From assembly GCA_947179485.1 (NCBI GenBank), contig OX359246.1, positions 49,641,632 to 49,705,631 on the forward strand: DNA of 64,000 nt, written 5' to 3'. The position numbers and the translations under genes were made by a program. The notes beneath the pieces were generated by a model, which was not told where the DNA came from, made no database searches, and was given only the letters and a program-made list of their open reading frames with translations. Below are positions 1-11,605 of this stretch, piece by piece. The DNA comes from Allacma fusca (lineage: Eukaryota > Arthropoda > Collembola > Symphypleona > Sminthuridae). Position 1 is the stretch's first letter. Each line of letters starts with the position of its first letter.

Positions 1-47
1 GGACTATTAAGTGAATCAAGTTCCTCGTTACTTTTTGATCTCATCAT

Positions 48-457
48 GTAGTATGAAGTAGTCAGGCATGTTAACAGATTGCTCCGAATTTTTTAGAAAT
101 GTTATGGAATCACTCCTTGCTTTTCCGATTACTCAAATTTCTCTTGAGCGTGTGTTTTTTGCGTTTAAATTATCTTAAATGATTTGCGTGGTAATTTAGC
201 TTAGAAACGCTTGATGCGCTATGTATAGCTTATGTTTTTGCGATTAAATTGTTCATTTAAATAAATTCCCATTTTTTGTAAGAATATCCAAAAAGTATTT
301 GAATCGGAATCCAAATTCCAGAAGTATTCAAATATATTAGAATCCGTATCGGAATTCAAATTTTTAAGTATTAAAAAAAGTAATTAAAATTGAAATCGAA
401 ATTAGAAAGTATTCGAATCAGTATTTAAATCCATATGTATCCGATATCCCGTCCCTG
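48..457 (+). mobile_element. hAT element end, copy A, with transposase C-terminal relic
   Basis: The right end of a hAT-type transposon. It finishes in CCCGTCCCTG at 457, the complement of the typical CAGGG hAT terminus. Around 124-174 the plus strand reads a relic of the hAT C-terminal dimerisation region (ITQISLERVFFAFK, then a stop); in known hAT transposases this block carries an S-x-E-R-x-F-S motif. The outer two thirds is a degenerate GAATAC/GTATTC repeat. The segment is almost the reverse complement of 2830..3237. The left end of the element lies outside the window. Confidence 0.7.
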
Positions 458-667
458 ATAGTAATGCATTTAAACAACCCTTTTTCAGGTAAAACACCTG
501 GAAATCAGCTATACAATTTACTCAATTGAGTTCGTTTATTAAAATCAGAAGCAATGAAGTAAGCCTCATTGTGCATATAACTGTACATTTGTGCATTTGT
601 AGTGTTTTTAGTACACTCTCATTGTTGTATTTGTAATTATTTATTGTAGCTCATTGTATGCCCGAAG

Positions 668-1160
668 TAGTTTCTGTTCGGTATCGGGAATTCCCGAGGT
701 TCCGGTTCGGTTTCGGTTCCGGTCCGGTTTCGGGTCAACGATTTAAAGAACCGTCAAATTTCGGTCCGGTTTCGGGTCAACGATTTAAAGAACCGTTACA
801 TTCGGTCCGGTTTCGGGTACAAAAATCAAAACCGAAAGTTTTCGGGAAGGGTTTGTTAAAGCTGCCATTTTGGATGAAAACGCGAAACATGCATTTGTCA
901 AGCATTTGGCAACTATCATTTGAAAAGGCGACACAATTTTGACTTCCATGAAAATGAATCCTATACATTTTTACCTGGTTCGGGAAGGAACCGGAGCCGG
1001 TTCGGGAACCGATTTTATTTTCCGGATCGGTTCCGGGAAGGCAAAAATGGCCCGGACTCGAACATATCGGTTCCGGTTTTGGGAACTGAAATGGGATTTT
1101 TTTCGGTTCGGGAAAACGAGTCGGGTCGAGTCCATGTTTTGGTACCGTTCAGAAACACTA
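668..1160. mobile_element. Non-autonomous hAT element, GGTTCGGG-repeat family, copy 1
   Basis: A short transposon bounded by an exact 8-bp target duplication, GCCCGAAG at 660-667 and 1161-1168. The right terminus reads CAGAAACACTA. The left terminus reads TAGTTTCTGTTCGGTA, which looks like TAGTGTTTCTG with two bases lost. The interior is mostly degenerate copies of GGTTCCGGTTCGGG and its complement, with a unit of about 48 bp (containing CGATTTAAAGAACCG) repeated near the left end. It has no credible protein. A second copy in the opposite orientation is at 21378..21824. Confidence 0.9.
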
Positions 1161-1800
1161 GCCCGAAGCCTTCTAATAAAGTAGCAGACGGCTACTTTAC
1201 ATACTTCCTTCCTTCGCCTTCCGTTTTCTGTTAATACTAGGAAGGCTTTCTTCAGCCTTCCCTTCTCAACTCTCCGGAAAATTGACCTTCAATGAAGCCT
1301 TCAATGAAGGCTGGACATGGCTGGTCTTACTTATGTAGCTGTAGCAGTACTGCAGTACTATTAATTTTGAGATTACAGTAAAAGTCCTTAATAAGGGATC
1401 AGCTTATAAGGAAAGTATCACTATGAGGAAGCTTTCTCGTTCGCACTAAATGCTCCATATCTGAAGTATAAAGTCATTTAAATGTTCTAAGTTTTGCGTG
1501 CGTTATAATGCACACAATACAATACATAGTGAAGCCTTCCAAATCACAGGGCTTCCTTGCTATCATTTACTCTAAATTTTAAGATACCCTCATCTTTGGA
1601 ATAACCACACAGACAGCCTTCCATAAATTAAATAACTGTAAATCGGTCTGCTAATGACAATGAACAACCAAGTCTTCTTGGAAGGCAGACCTCCGAAGGA
1701 TGAACACCTGTGTGTGACCGAATAATGTGAATATGCATAACTATATACTGTAATTGCATACATAGCTTGACTTGAATAAAGCACCTATCGACAAAAGTAG
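1161..1800. repeat. GAAGGC/GCCTTC-rich repeat stretch
   Basis: Degenerate copies of GAAGGC and its complement recur through this stretch and again near 3265-3320, much as in the interiors of the hAT elements nearby. No terminal inverted repeats or target duplication were found. The 668..1160 element landed inside it. Nothing coding is recognisable from 1800 to 2829. Confidence 0.4.
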
Positions 1801-2829
1801 TTTAGCCCCAAATTATAGCTCCCAGTAAATTTTCTTTGTAGTTTATTATGGTTGGCAGATGGGTACACGGGATGATTTTGTGATGAATACGACTGGCAGT
1901 GTGGTAACTTAGTATGTTATTGAATATTTCCAACTTTCCTTCCCGCCATCCTCACCCTCTCTACATGTTTGCAAGGGATTGAAATAATACAATACTACGG
2001 TTGAAGTACCGTAAGTAAACGAGCAGCTCACGCATCATCTCCCTCAGATTCAATTTCCTCTCCTCTTTTGTGGGTGTCCCAAAAAATGAATGAATAGTAG
2101 CAGGATACCGAATCTGCATCTCTCAAGTAAAACTTCCTTACTTACCATTATTTTGTCCAAGAAATTTTTCCATCTGCTTATCCCCACAAATCCTCAAAAT
2201 TGGATGTCCTAATGTATTTTTCTATATTCTTTTATTTATGTTGGTTGTCCTTATATGTGATGGAATTTTCCAGGAACTTGCTTAAATCTTAGAAAAATAC
2301 TTCCGCACATACAGAAGCAGTACATTTGGATGACAAATCTCTTGTAACATTTCTGCGATGGTGATTCTTATGTTCTAACTTGCATGTGTACTTACGTACA
2401 AACTCTATTCTGATGTAGTTGTTCAATAGGAAAACCATCGACTCAAAAACTCACTCTGTTGAATGATAACTGAATATTGAAGGCAGTAGACATGTCTACA
2501 ACGAGTGATCGAGTGATCGCAGTAATTCAGCCTGAAATTCCACCCATGATTTTGGTATGTAACAATACAGTACGTTCATATTCTACCCGTGAGTGATGTA
2601 AGCACATGCATACATGTATGTATGTACCCAGTGCAAAGAGCAGTAAACCAATCCAGTTTGCAGCTTCAGTTCACAACAGCGCCACTATGACACGCAATAC
2701 ATTTTAGAACGAGTTGCAAGTATACAAATTTTAAATTGCCATGCTAACTCCAGGACTGCCAGAAAATATATTTTGATGATGTCATGTTGCAGAAAGTTTA
2801 ATACGCATCATGGTAAACTATATAGTAAC

Positions 2830-3237
2830 CAGGGACGGGATATCGGAAACATACGGATTTAAATACTGATTCGAATACTTTCTAATTTCGATTTCAATTT
2901 TAATTACTTTTTTTAATACTTAAAAATTTGAATTCCGATACGGATTCTAATATATTTGAATACTTCTGGAATTTGGATTCCGATTCAAATACTTTTTGGA
3001 TATTCTTACAAAAAATGGGAATTTATTTAAACGAACAATTTAATCGCAAAAACATAAGCTATACATAGCGCATCAAGCGTTTCTAAGCTAAATTACCACG
3101 CAAATCATTTAAGATAATTTAAACGCAGAAAACACACGCTCAAGAGAAATTTGAGTAATCGGAAAAGCAAGGAGTGATTCCATAATATTTCTAAAAAATT
3201 CGGAGCAATCTGTTAACCTGCCTGACTACTTCATGTT
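2830..3237 (-). mobile_element. hAT element end, copy B, inverted relative to copy A
   Basis: Begins with CAGGGACGGGATATCGG and reads on the minus strand as the same transposase C-terminal relic seen in copy A, here with the better-preserved block ITQISLERVFSAF (about 3120-3170). Homology to the reverse complement of 48..457 runs nearly gap-free and stops near 3237. The eight bases before it are ATAGTAAC; the eight bases after copy A are ATAGTAAT. Confidence 0.7.
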
Positions 3238-3559
3238 ACTGATTACTATGGTATTTCGTGTTATGAAGGCTGAATAGGAAGGAATTAGGATTTTTTTAAG
3301 GCCGAAGGAAGGAATAGGGCATTACTTGACACAAACTGTTTGGGAAATGCAAACAAAATTCCTGGACATGCTTTTAAATACTTTGGGATTCTTTTTGCTA
3401 GCACCGTATATGGTCTATGTTTGCTTACAAATACCGGAGTGGCAAGTCTGTCTTCTATCCAAGTAATGTCAGACTTGCTTAATTCCTCGAAAGATCGGAA
3501 TACGAATGAATTTGTTTCAGGTAATCTGCACAGCGGTTGCTGTGCATGATATTGTTTTT

Positions 3560-5127
3560 ATTATTTATGGAAATTACTCCTGAGCATAAGCATGCTACAC
3601 AAAATCAAAAGATATGTCACGTACGACATGTTCAAATTACTCGTTCACTCTCATCTATTCTCCAACATTGAATTTTGTCTTACCGTATGGGCTTGTATCA
3701 GTGCTACAGAAATTCAATATCTACAGAACAAGATCGACAGACTGCTCTTCTGTTTTTTCCACAAGACAAGGGTCAAATCCACCCGCACCAATGCTTATCA
3801 CAGAAATTCGGTCATTACCAGTGAGATGAGGTACAATCTACATGAAAAATTCAATGTTCTCTCAATTAATGAGCGTATTATGTATACGTGTGTTAAACAC
3901 TTACGACGTCAGCTCCTGTTTGGGAGTGACTCTGACACATACAACCAGAGGTGTGGAATATTTTGAAATATTGTATTTAAAATAGTATTTGAAATACATT
4001 CGGTATTTTGTATTTGGTATTTTTCTCGCCGTAAATGTTTCAAGATATTTTGTATTTCGTATTTTGTCAGCACCAAAATTTCCACTGTATTTTGTATTTC
4101 GTATTTTCAAGATCAGCGAACGTTATGATATTTTGTATTTATTTATCTTGTAACGTTGTCCATCCCGTATTTCAAATACAAAAAAAAATTTAAAAATACA
4201 TAACTCTGGCAACTGCCAAAGTTATGTATTTTTAGCACATATTATAGCACATGTTCAAATAAATTTTTAAAGCTAAATGCACTAATTTTAAACATTTTGA
4301 AACCAATTCTTTAACTGTTTTGGTTTTTTTTTGCTGTACTTACTTATTGAATAAACAAATTAAATTATGTGGGGGCTATAAAAAATATTAGTAACGCCAA
4401 CACAAAATCGGTGATAAATTACCCAGGAGTTATAAGGTTATTCGTTTTAAGGAAAAATATTCTGTATCTAGGGTAATGTTACTTGCTTTGATGTACAAAG
4501 ATGCACAACTCTAAACTCTAGTCACGTGCCTGTGACCTTAAGTTTCGCGAATAATTTTCGGATATCCAATTACTTGGTTAAACTTTTAAAGACAGTTTTT
4601 GAGAGAATACACTTGAGATACAGTTACATCTCAGACATATACTTTGAGATGAATTCGAGAGTATTTTCAATATGTATTTTATATTTCAAATATGGTATTT
4701 TCATTTCGTATTTTCGTTTTTGTTGGAAAAAAAGTATTTTATTTTGTATCTTGTCAAAATTCTTGTGGATATTTGTATTGTATTTTGTATCTTAACTAAG
4801 TAACTCCTAGTATCTGTATTTTATATTTTTATTTTAATATGTCTGGAAATATATTTGTATTTTATATTTTAATAATAAATTTCCTGTATTTTCCACACCT
4901 CTGCATACAACGCAACTTTCACCTTTGTGTTTAACAGTATAAATATACGCCACAAAAACAAGCTAAAATCTATTGTACATCATTCTTCCACCTTTGAAAG
5001 ATCTCTAAAGTGTAGAATGGTTTTACTCTGGAACAAGCTACCACCAACACTCCGAGATCTTGAGAACACTGAGTTCAGTCAAAATTTAACGGACTGGATA
5101 TTGATTAGTAGAGAACAACTTTCTTAA
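3560..5127 (+). pseudogene. LINE reverse transcriptase C-terminal region (CR1/L2/Jockey-like), split by a hAT element
   Basis: The plus-strand frame 3592-3945 resembles the region after the reverse transcriptase thumb of non-LTR retrotransposons (leucine-rich, with a FCLTVWACIS block that resembles the family's 'YGLPVWG'). It continues after the inserted hAT (3946..4903) at 4912-5127 with the family's C-terminal signature RMVLLWNKLPPTLRDL and stops at 5127. Taking out the hAT and one copy of its duplication joins the two halves in one frame. The catalytic YADD region is absent, so this is a 5'-truncated copy, as expected of incomplete reverse transcription. A short tandem tail follows at about 5219-5247. 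Confidence 0.8.
3946..4903. mobile_element. Non-autonomous hAT element, GTATTTTGTATTTC-repeat family
   Basis: A 958-bp element between exact 8-bp duplications CATACAAC (3938-3945 and 4904-4911). The ends are CAGAGGTGTGGAA and its complement TTCCACACCTCTG. Both flanks of the interior are degenerate GTATTTTGTATTTC repeats; the middle is unique AT-rich DNA without a credible gene. It interrupts a LINE coding frame. A related left end, CAGAGATGTGTAG, lies near 21038. Confidence 0.93.
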
Positions 5128-5218
5128 TTAATTTGTTTTTATTTTTTAGCAGAATTTATATAATAATGTCCATTATTGTAAACCATTGATTTAGTTTGAT
5201 GAATTATTCTGATAATTC

Positions 5219-5252
5219 AAACTAAATAAATCAAATCAAATCAAATCATTGT
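5219..5252 (+). repeat. LINE 3' tail, (AAATC)n
   Basis: Several copies of a five-base unit (AAATC) follow the LINE 3' UTR. Short tandem tails in place of poly(A) are common in CR1- and L2-type LINEs. This marks the 3' end of the LINE at 3560..5127. Confidence 0.7.
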
Positions 5253-5259
5253 TTGATGA

Positions 5260-6050
5260 TTATTTTTAGGCATTCAAATAATTTTTTGAACGGGGAATTG
5301 AAAGGATTAAGGTGCATCAAACCTGAGAGACGATTCCCTTTTATTTTAAGTGGCATCAGATTCTATGTGATGGAAAATTATTGAAACGGAAACGACAGAC
5401 GATATTTTACTGTTTGTGAACTCAGACGGGGAGTAATTGAAAGGTTCTGACCATCCTGATTTTCTTTAAAATACTCACACGGTACGGTCATGCAATGCTG
5501 AATAAGCTATTGGTAAGCATACTCACAATCAGTTACTCTATAAGATGGATAGACGATACAGCTCACTAAGTTTTAAGTCATGGATACAACAGGCGGAAAA
5601 ATATTTCTTTGAATTTGAATAGCACAAAGTCTGAGCTTCTCATATTTCTCATTTTTTCTCGTGTAGGTTTTATTATGTATCATGATGTTCAAGGAATGAT
5701 TTTTTCTGCTATGTAAGCAGAGAACCTATCCGAGCTTAGTGTAGATGAGGGAGGATTGGTCAAGGGATGAGAAAATCACAGCGTGTATTTTTAACACATC
5801 AATATGTCAGCTTAAGTTTTTTTCCAACTAAGGTTCAGATCATCAGATCTACTTAAGGTAACGGCATAAGTAATCCCGAGTGCTAACAAAATCGTTGAAA
5901 AGCCGGAATAACGGTCTTTTTATTTTTATATTAACAACAACAATTTCTGAATGAAAATTACGATCCGATTTGTTATGCTCATACTGTATTTTAAATACAG
6001 TCGAAGCAATAATAATTCATGAAGCCTGTAAGAGCCACAGACTCAGTCTT
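5260..6050. other. Unassigned AT-rich DNA
   Basis: No gene, RNA or bounded repeat recognised. The right part may be the unreadable 3' portion of the minus-strand LINE that begins near 6790. Confidence 0.4.
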
Positions 6051-6059
6051 TTAGTTTGT

Positions 6060-6790
6060 GATAGATTTTGGTTGATTTATTCAATTAAAAGGATGATCGT
6101 CGTCCACCGTCGTTCGGTATGCACAGCGTGGCACCCATAGATTGTTTCATTATCAGATTTCTTCATAACATATTCAGTGTTCCTTTAAACTTAATTTGTC
6201 GTCTATAATGTCCCCAGGTATTTAAACGACCAGACTCTTTGGATTTCTTCATTATTAACATAGAGCTTACAGGCGTATCTACACTGCAGGGGAGGGTTTG
6301 TGGAAAATAGCATATATTATTTCAGAGGTATTTATAATTAGTAGATTATCATTCAGCCACAATTGGAATTTTTTTAGCCACAGCTGCATATGCCACATAG
6401 TCAATCTTTATCGCATAAATAACATCCGACAAGTACACCAGAAATAAGTATTAGAAGCCTTGCGGTACACCATTCAGGTCTTGAAATTCTTTAGATAGTG
6501 AATTGTTTAGGAATACTCTGAGTTTCCGATTATGAAGATAGTTAAGATTCTTAACAACTTTTCAATACACTTAAAGGTTGTACTCATTTTACGCAGTAGA
6601 AGTAACCTAGAAACAGAATTAAGCCTTCCGCAAGCAAATAAATACTTCAAGCACTTTGACTACAAGTAAACCTAATTAAGCACATGTTTTATGCATAAAT
6701 GTCAAAACAGGAGCGAAACACGATCGACCTCGACGAAAACCATGTTGATTTTCGTAAAAATGTTTGTCACTCTTTGTGAAAACGGCAGTA
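6060..6790 (-). pseudogene. LINE reverse transcriptase fragment, heavily decayed
   Basis: The minus strand carries non-LTR reverse transcriptase motifs in the correct order but in different frames. QHGFRRGRSC (about 6750) is the family's Q-x-GFR-x-GRS block. LNGVPQGF (about 6465) is the GVPQGS block. A degraded YADD-like VAYA is near 6395, and SFKYLGDIIDDKL (about 6210) is the KYLG-x-x-LD block of the connection region. Stops and frameshifts are frequent and no start is identifiable. The clade is CR1/Jockey-like at best. Confidence 0.7.
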
Positions 6791-6851
6791 GATTATTTTT
6801 CCAAGTGTGCTTTGTTTAAAAAGGCACGCCATGCATAGAACGGTAGGAGTC

Positions 6852-7497
6852 AATCAATCAATAATTTATTCAGGACTCTCTTCGGGCGGCGCCCATATCA
6901 TCCGTACAGTGTAGTATGTATATATGTATATGTACATGTGTGTGTGTATATAGATTTAAAATACATAGTAATTAAGATAAAGAATAGTGATCTAATAGAT
7001 CCTTGGAAAGCAATACATTTAGAATAGTAAAAATTGTATAGACAAATGAAAGAATTATTTCTAGTAGAGCAATTATGGATATTTGAAGACATCGCAGATG
7101 AAGTTTAAACTTGGATCTCTAAAAAGGGCAAGGAGTGAAGTTTAATTAGTACAGTAATTCAAATGATATTTCGTAAGAGATTTTGTCTAGCATGAGAGTA
7201 CATGCTGCACCTGGTCAATATATGGATTAAATGGTTTTGTTCTTGGAGATTACAATTAGCACATAACTCTGGATATGTAAGGCTGAGTTTGGCTTGGGTT
7301 GTGTATAATTTTGGAGAATTGAATCTGATGTTCGCAATCAGTTTTTTGTATTTAATTGGGATGTTGTGTAATATACGTACAGAAGAGGAAATCTTAGAAA
7401 ACAATCGTGAAAAGGAAAGAGGTAGTATCCGGTACTTGGCAAGGAGCAAGGAGGGAAACAGAAAAATACGGAAGATGCGTAGAAAATCCTTCTGCAC
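6852..7497 (-). pseudogene. LINE C-terminal zinc-finger fragment with (ATTG)n tail
   Basis: The minus frame 7497-7159 ends with CANCNLQEQNHLIHILTRC followed by ARQNLL. This matches the C-x2-C...H...C pattern found after the reverse transcriptase in many LINEs. The remainder to 6852 looks like 3' UTR and ends in ATTG repeats on the minus strand (plus strand about 6853-6865), a plausible LINE tail. It lies directly upstream of the RT relic at 6060..6790 but is in the wrong order to be the same copy, so two insertions are inferred. Confidence 0.6.
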
Positions 7498-8242
7498 TTG
7501 TATTATTAGTCTCTAGCTGATCCGGGAGAAGCTGCAGTAAAAAAAATCAATACGAGAAGAGGTAAATGCAACATAAAAAACAATGGAAATCTGTCTAAAA
7601 ACGTAAATAAACCGAGTAAGTACATACGTACGTTATATTATGTGATGACTTAGCAGACTTGTGTAGTAGTAAAAGAGTGGAAAGAAGCACAGAAAGGAAG
7701 GAGACTCGTCTCAGACCGCTCTTGTGGGTTTTATGGTGAGTCAATTTAGTAGAAAATCAAGTTAATCCACCCGTTTAGCTTCTCTTATGCCTTATTAAAA
7801 CTCAATTCGTGCTTTCTTTCCCCTCGAAGTCCTTAGCCATCCAATATTCCCTTTAGCAATATGTGTCTAGTATTCAAGTTGAAGAAAGTATAGCAGCTTA
7901 TGCTTCCTTATTTGTATGTACAAACACATTGTAATACAAGGACCAGGATCAACATACTGACAATGAAAGTTAATTCCATTATAGTATGTTTCTCGCTCCG
8001 TGTCTGTACCCTTACACATGTGGATACCTATATGATTTAATACATACGTAACACAGGTACGTATAATTTAATGTACTTGCCGATGCCAATGTAAATAAAC
8101 TTGCTTATTGCATATACCAAGGAAGGATTTTTTGAAAAATATGGTTGGACTGTTAGAATAGACCGCATGCAGAAGCATGAAGACATAATAATAATTATTA
8201 TTATACATAAAATTATATCCAATGTGCTCTATCAAGAAATTC

Positions 8243-8554
8243 GCGGGGATGGAAAAAGTTCCAAACTGCGAAGTAACCAATTTTTGACCGAAATGTTAAC
8301 TGTTTCCCAGATGGTCAACTACCCAGTCGGAGAAAAATCTCTAAATTTTTGTCAAATTTTCTGATTTTGTCAACTGCCCTACCGGAGCGCAATTCCAAAA
8401 ATTTTCTAACTCACCCAACGTTTGTCAACTACGTTGGGTTTTGTCAACTATCCCACCGGAGCCCTATTCCAAAAATGTTTCAACTCGCCCAACGTTTGTG
8501 AACTCTCTGGGCTCTTTTGGCAAGTAACCGGGTTCCCCAACTTTTTCCATCCCC
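8243..8554. mobile_element. Short inverted-repeat element, TTGTCAACTACCC-repeat family
   Basis: About 312 bp with inverted ends: GCGGGGATGGAAAAAGTT at the left and AACTTTTTCCATCCCC at the right. Flanks share GAAATTC (8236-8242 and 8555-8561); with the next base this is a 7-of-8 match, consistent with a hAT duplication. The interior consists of repeats of a phrase such as TTTGTCAACTACCC...CCGGAGC...TTCCAAAAAT. Confidence 0.65.
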
Positions 8555-8569
8555 GAAATTCAGTCACCT

Positions 8570-10210
8570 CAGTTCAAAAACCAGTGACACGCTCTAGCGT
8601 GTTAAGAAAGGATGAAAACGTTTTACTTTATCGAGTATGAGTCTGAGTTAATGGTTAAACTTCAGATCTTTTCGGTTCTTGTAATGATGAATCTTACTTT
8701 TAATAACAAAAAATGAGATAATTAGCTTATAATTCGTGCGACATTTTGTTCATGCACACCTCTTAACCAGGAAACAGTCAGTGAAGAGACAACCAATAAA
8801 AACAAAAGGCTGAGACTAAGAGAAAGATTAGAATAGTAATAATAATTTTTGTGACAATAAATGATCCACGTAATCATCATCCCAGGTAAAAAGTATATTG
8901 AAATAGCCCTACTTTACAATTATGTGATTTTCCTTCTATTAGAACAGGGTTTATTATTTAATTTTAAGCGTATATGATAAGATTAATCTGTTTTGCTTCC
9001 TCTATCACGGCAATGACAACGGCATGTTAGTAAAATTTACGAAACCTAATATTAATAGCTACATGAAATGACCGACATATTAGAGAAAATGCTGATTTTA
9101 TTGATACGCTCAATATTTATTTATAATAATTACAATGCACGCAAATACGTACAGGAATCAAGAAAAGAGAAGCATTCTTAAGTGTGTGTTTTTAAAAGGA
9201 GCTCGTTATTTACAAAGTACAACTAATGTGTACTTTTTTATTCGAGGAGAACCTCAGCTGAAAATCACTCGTCAAGATCAAAGCAAAGTCATCAGACCAT
9301 CATCCTTCACCGTCTTCTGGACCTTGTGTCACAGAATAAAAGAGAATCATGTAGTAACTGACACAGTACAAAGTGATCACAGTAATTAATTTCATGGTAT
9401 AAAAAAACGTAAAAGGCAAGGCCTACAAGGTTTTTGAGGTGGGAAGAATATATAGCATATGGAATTTTGTGCAGGCGTAATTATCCCAGGGCCTTGCTTT
9501 GTCATGTGTCACAAAGTACGGGATTCAAAGCCAGATAAAAGATGAAAGGTTACTGTAATTACCTACACTGTCCACCCTACAAACATACGCGCCGTTCAAT
9601 CCGGCAATAGCTTTAATACGATCTGAATGAACTGGTGAGGCAAGCGATAGAAAACCGACCTATTATCGACTGTATACGTGGAAGTTAAGCTATAAAACTA
9701 TAACAAGTGGACGAAGCATGAAGAATAATGATACGAGTTCACTGATGCTGAAAAATGGTAACATTGTATAGAAAACTGGTAGTGGAAAAGACAATCAGGG
9801 AGGGAGCTCGGTCACATGTGTACAGTTGTATTTGTAGTTGTAGTTATGGAAAGAACGTGACTTTTGACATATTACATATGAGTAAGAGTAAGAACTATAC
9901 AACAAAAAATATGGTAGGGATTTGATTGTTCGTGACCACAAGGGATCCGGATGGTGTGTTTTGGCAAGTTTATAATAAAAACATTGTAGATTCGTTTACC
10001 CAGTAAAATTACAACTGAAAGAACCAACAAGAAAGCATGCGTGAGACAATTTTCAGAGTTTTCACTAAAACTTCCATGCATGTGAACCAATCTTATAATA
10101 CTAAAAACGGTATGCAAATAATTTATCCCATTATCTGGTTTTGTAACTAATTTCTTACATAACACACTGAAATAATATGATAACTGTCAACTGTTACGTT
10201 AAAAACCGCA
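8570..10210. other. Flank downstream of the SRRM2 homologue
   Basis: AT-rich DNA without a recognised gene or bounded repeat. The minus-strand open frame at 10165..9872 follows a good splice acceptor and is in phase with an alternative donor in the last SRRM2 exon. Its product is hydrophobic and unlike the family, so I treat it as 3' UTR or intergenic. Confidence 0.4.
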
Positions 10211-10214
10211 ACAA

Positions 10215-11605
10215 TTACCTTTCGTGTTGACGTTTCCGTTTGTGTTCCTGCTTCTTTTTCTTGTTCTTGCGATCCTTCCTGTCTCTAGAACCGGATCTAG
10301 ATCGCGACGTAGATCTAGAAAGAGATCTGGACCTGGAACGAGACACTGATCTGGACCTGGAACGTGTTGTAGATATGGATCGAACAGGAGATAAAGACCT
10401 AGAGCAGGATCGGCTTCGTTGCCAGCCAATTAAACATTGAAATTATCACATATTGAAAATAGTAATATCACCGACGTAACAGATAAATCTCAGACCTACA
10501 AATGAAATTTTTAGACATGGACATACTTACTTATTCTTTCCGTTTTTACCTCGCTCCCGCTTACTCTTGGATTTTGAAGAGGACTTCTGAAACAACTTCT
10601 TCCTCTTCCTATTCTTACGCTTGGAAATCTCTCCATCCTCCGATCCGGAATCCGGTGACGACGAGTCTGAAGAATCAGACGTAGAAGTGGAAATGGTTGT
10701 GGAGCTGGAGTAAGAATCACACGACGAAGAAGAAGAGCTCGATGATGAAGATGATGTGGACGGCGCCCGACGCTTCGTCTTTTCAGTTTTACGATTCTCC
10801 ACTGATCCAATTATTTCAATATCTGGCATTTTCTGCAAGCAAATACAGAACTTGGTTCAGCTAAAAGAAATTATTCACTAAGATAATTACAACAAAAAAA
10901 AATAGCAACTACACAAATAAGTTTTAACAAAGTTACAACAGGTGTGGTGATTTTATCCAATGCTGCCAGCTTCTCAGGAAGGCGGTTCGAATCAAGAGAT
11001 GAGCCGGGCACAAAATCATCTCTAATACCAAAAGCATTCTTGGCTCTCTCATTCTTGCTTTCTTGGGCCATTGCCAGTTCATGGCTATCCTTCACCCTAC
11101 AACATAATTAAATTAAATTAAATAGACGTTTTGAAATACTAATGACCAATACTGACATAACAAAACCATATGGACTACAGGATCCCAGTCAACTTACATT
11201 GGCCGGCCACTAGAATCCCGAACTATTGTATCCTTCTTTTCTTCCAAGAGCTTTGCTCTGAACGTAGCGACTTCCTCTTCGATCTCCTCGTCGGGTACTT
11301 CTTGCTCTTCCAATAATTCTCGTAGCTCAAGACACCTCACCTAATACAACATAAAATAACACGAACTTCAGTACACATTACTATCGTAAATTTAGACACG
11401 TCGACAAGATTTTTAAAGTTCCAACCTCAATTTGCCGACGTCGCTCGTGTTCAACAAGCGCTGGATCATATGCCCGAACAGCCGTGTCTTCATTGGACTG
11501 TTCTTTGATCTTCTCTTTCGTCTTCCGAACGAAAGACAAATTTCGTTGAACGTAGCCATTTGTGCCAGAACCTCTCGGAGTGGTCAGCCCAATGCCGTTG
11601 TACAT
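10215..11605 (-). CDS. SRRM2: SRRM2 / Cwc21 homologue, spliceosome-associated SR-related protein, five exons
   Basis: Starts at ATG 11605-11603 with MYNGIGLTTPRGSGTNGYV, the near-invariant start of SRRM2/Cwc21 proteins, which bind the active spliceosome. Exons inferred from GT-AG signals and matching phases: 11605-11426, 11340-11198, 11096-10937, 10832-10531, 10413-10215. They add up to 984 nt, or 327 residues. The cwf21 segment is in exon 2 (LELRELLEEQ...EEEVATFRAKLLEE, about residues 61-107). Exon 3 has the conserved KNERAKNAFGI and FVPGSS. Exon 4 encodes a poly-serine tract and a Lys/Arg-rich block. Exon 5 encodes RS dipeptides and ends in KRKRQHER then TAA. The last acceptor is uncertain: 10398 is also in phase and gives 322 residues. 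The protein is far shorter than human SRRM2, closer to fungal Cwf21. No disabling change was seen. Confidence 0.9.

Noticed and set aside
6898..7092. Minus-strand 64-codon frame
   Set aside because: Composed of AT-rich and TG-repeat sequence in the LINE 3' region; not protein-like.
9872..10165. Extra terminal exon of the SRRM2 homologue
   Set aside because: The acceptor and phase fit, but the translation is hydrophobic and unlike the family, and a stop directly follows the RS exon. Not excluded.
10240..10440. Plus-strand frame rich in Asp-Leu-Glu-Arg repeats
   Set aside because: It is the antisense reading of the RS-coding last exon of the SRRM2 homologue.
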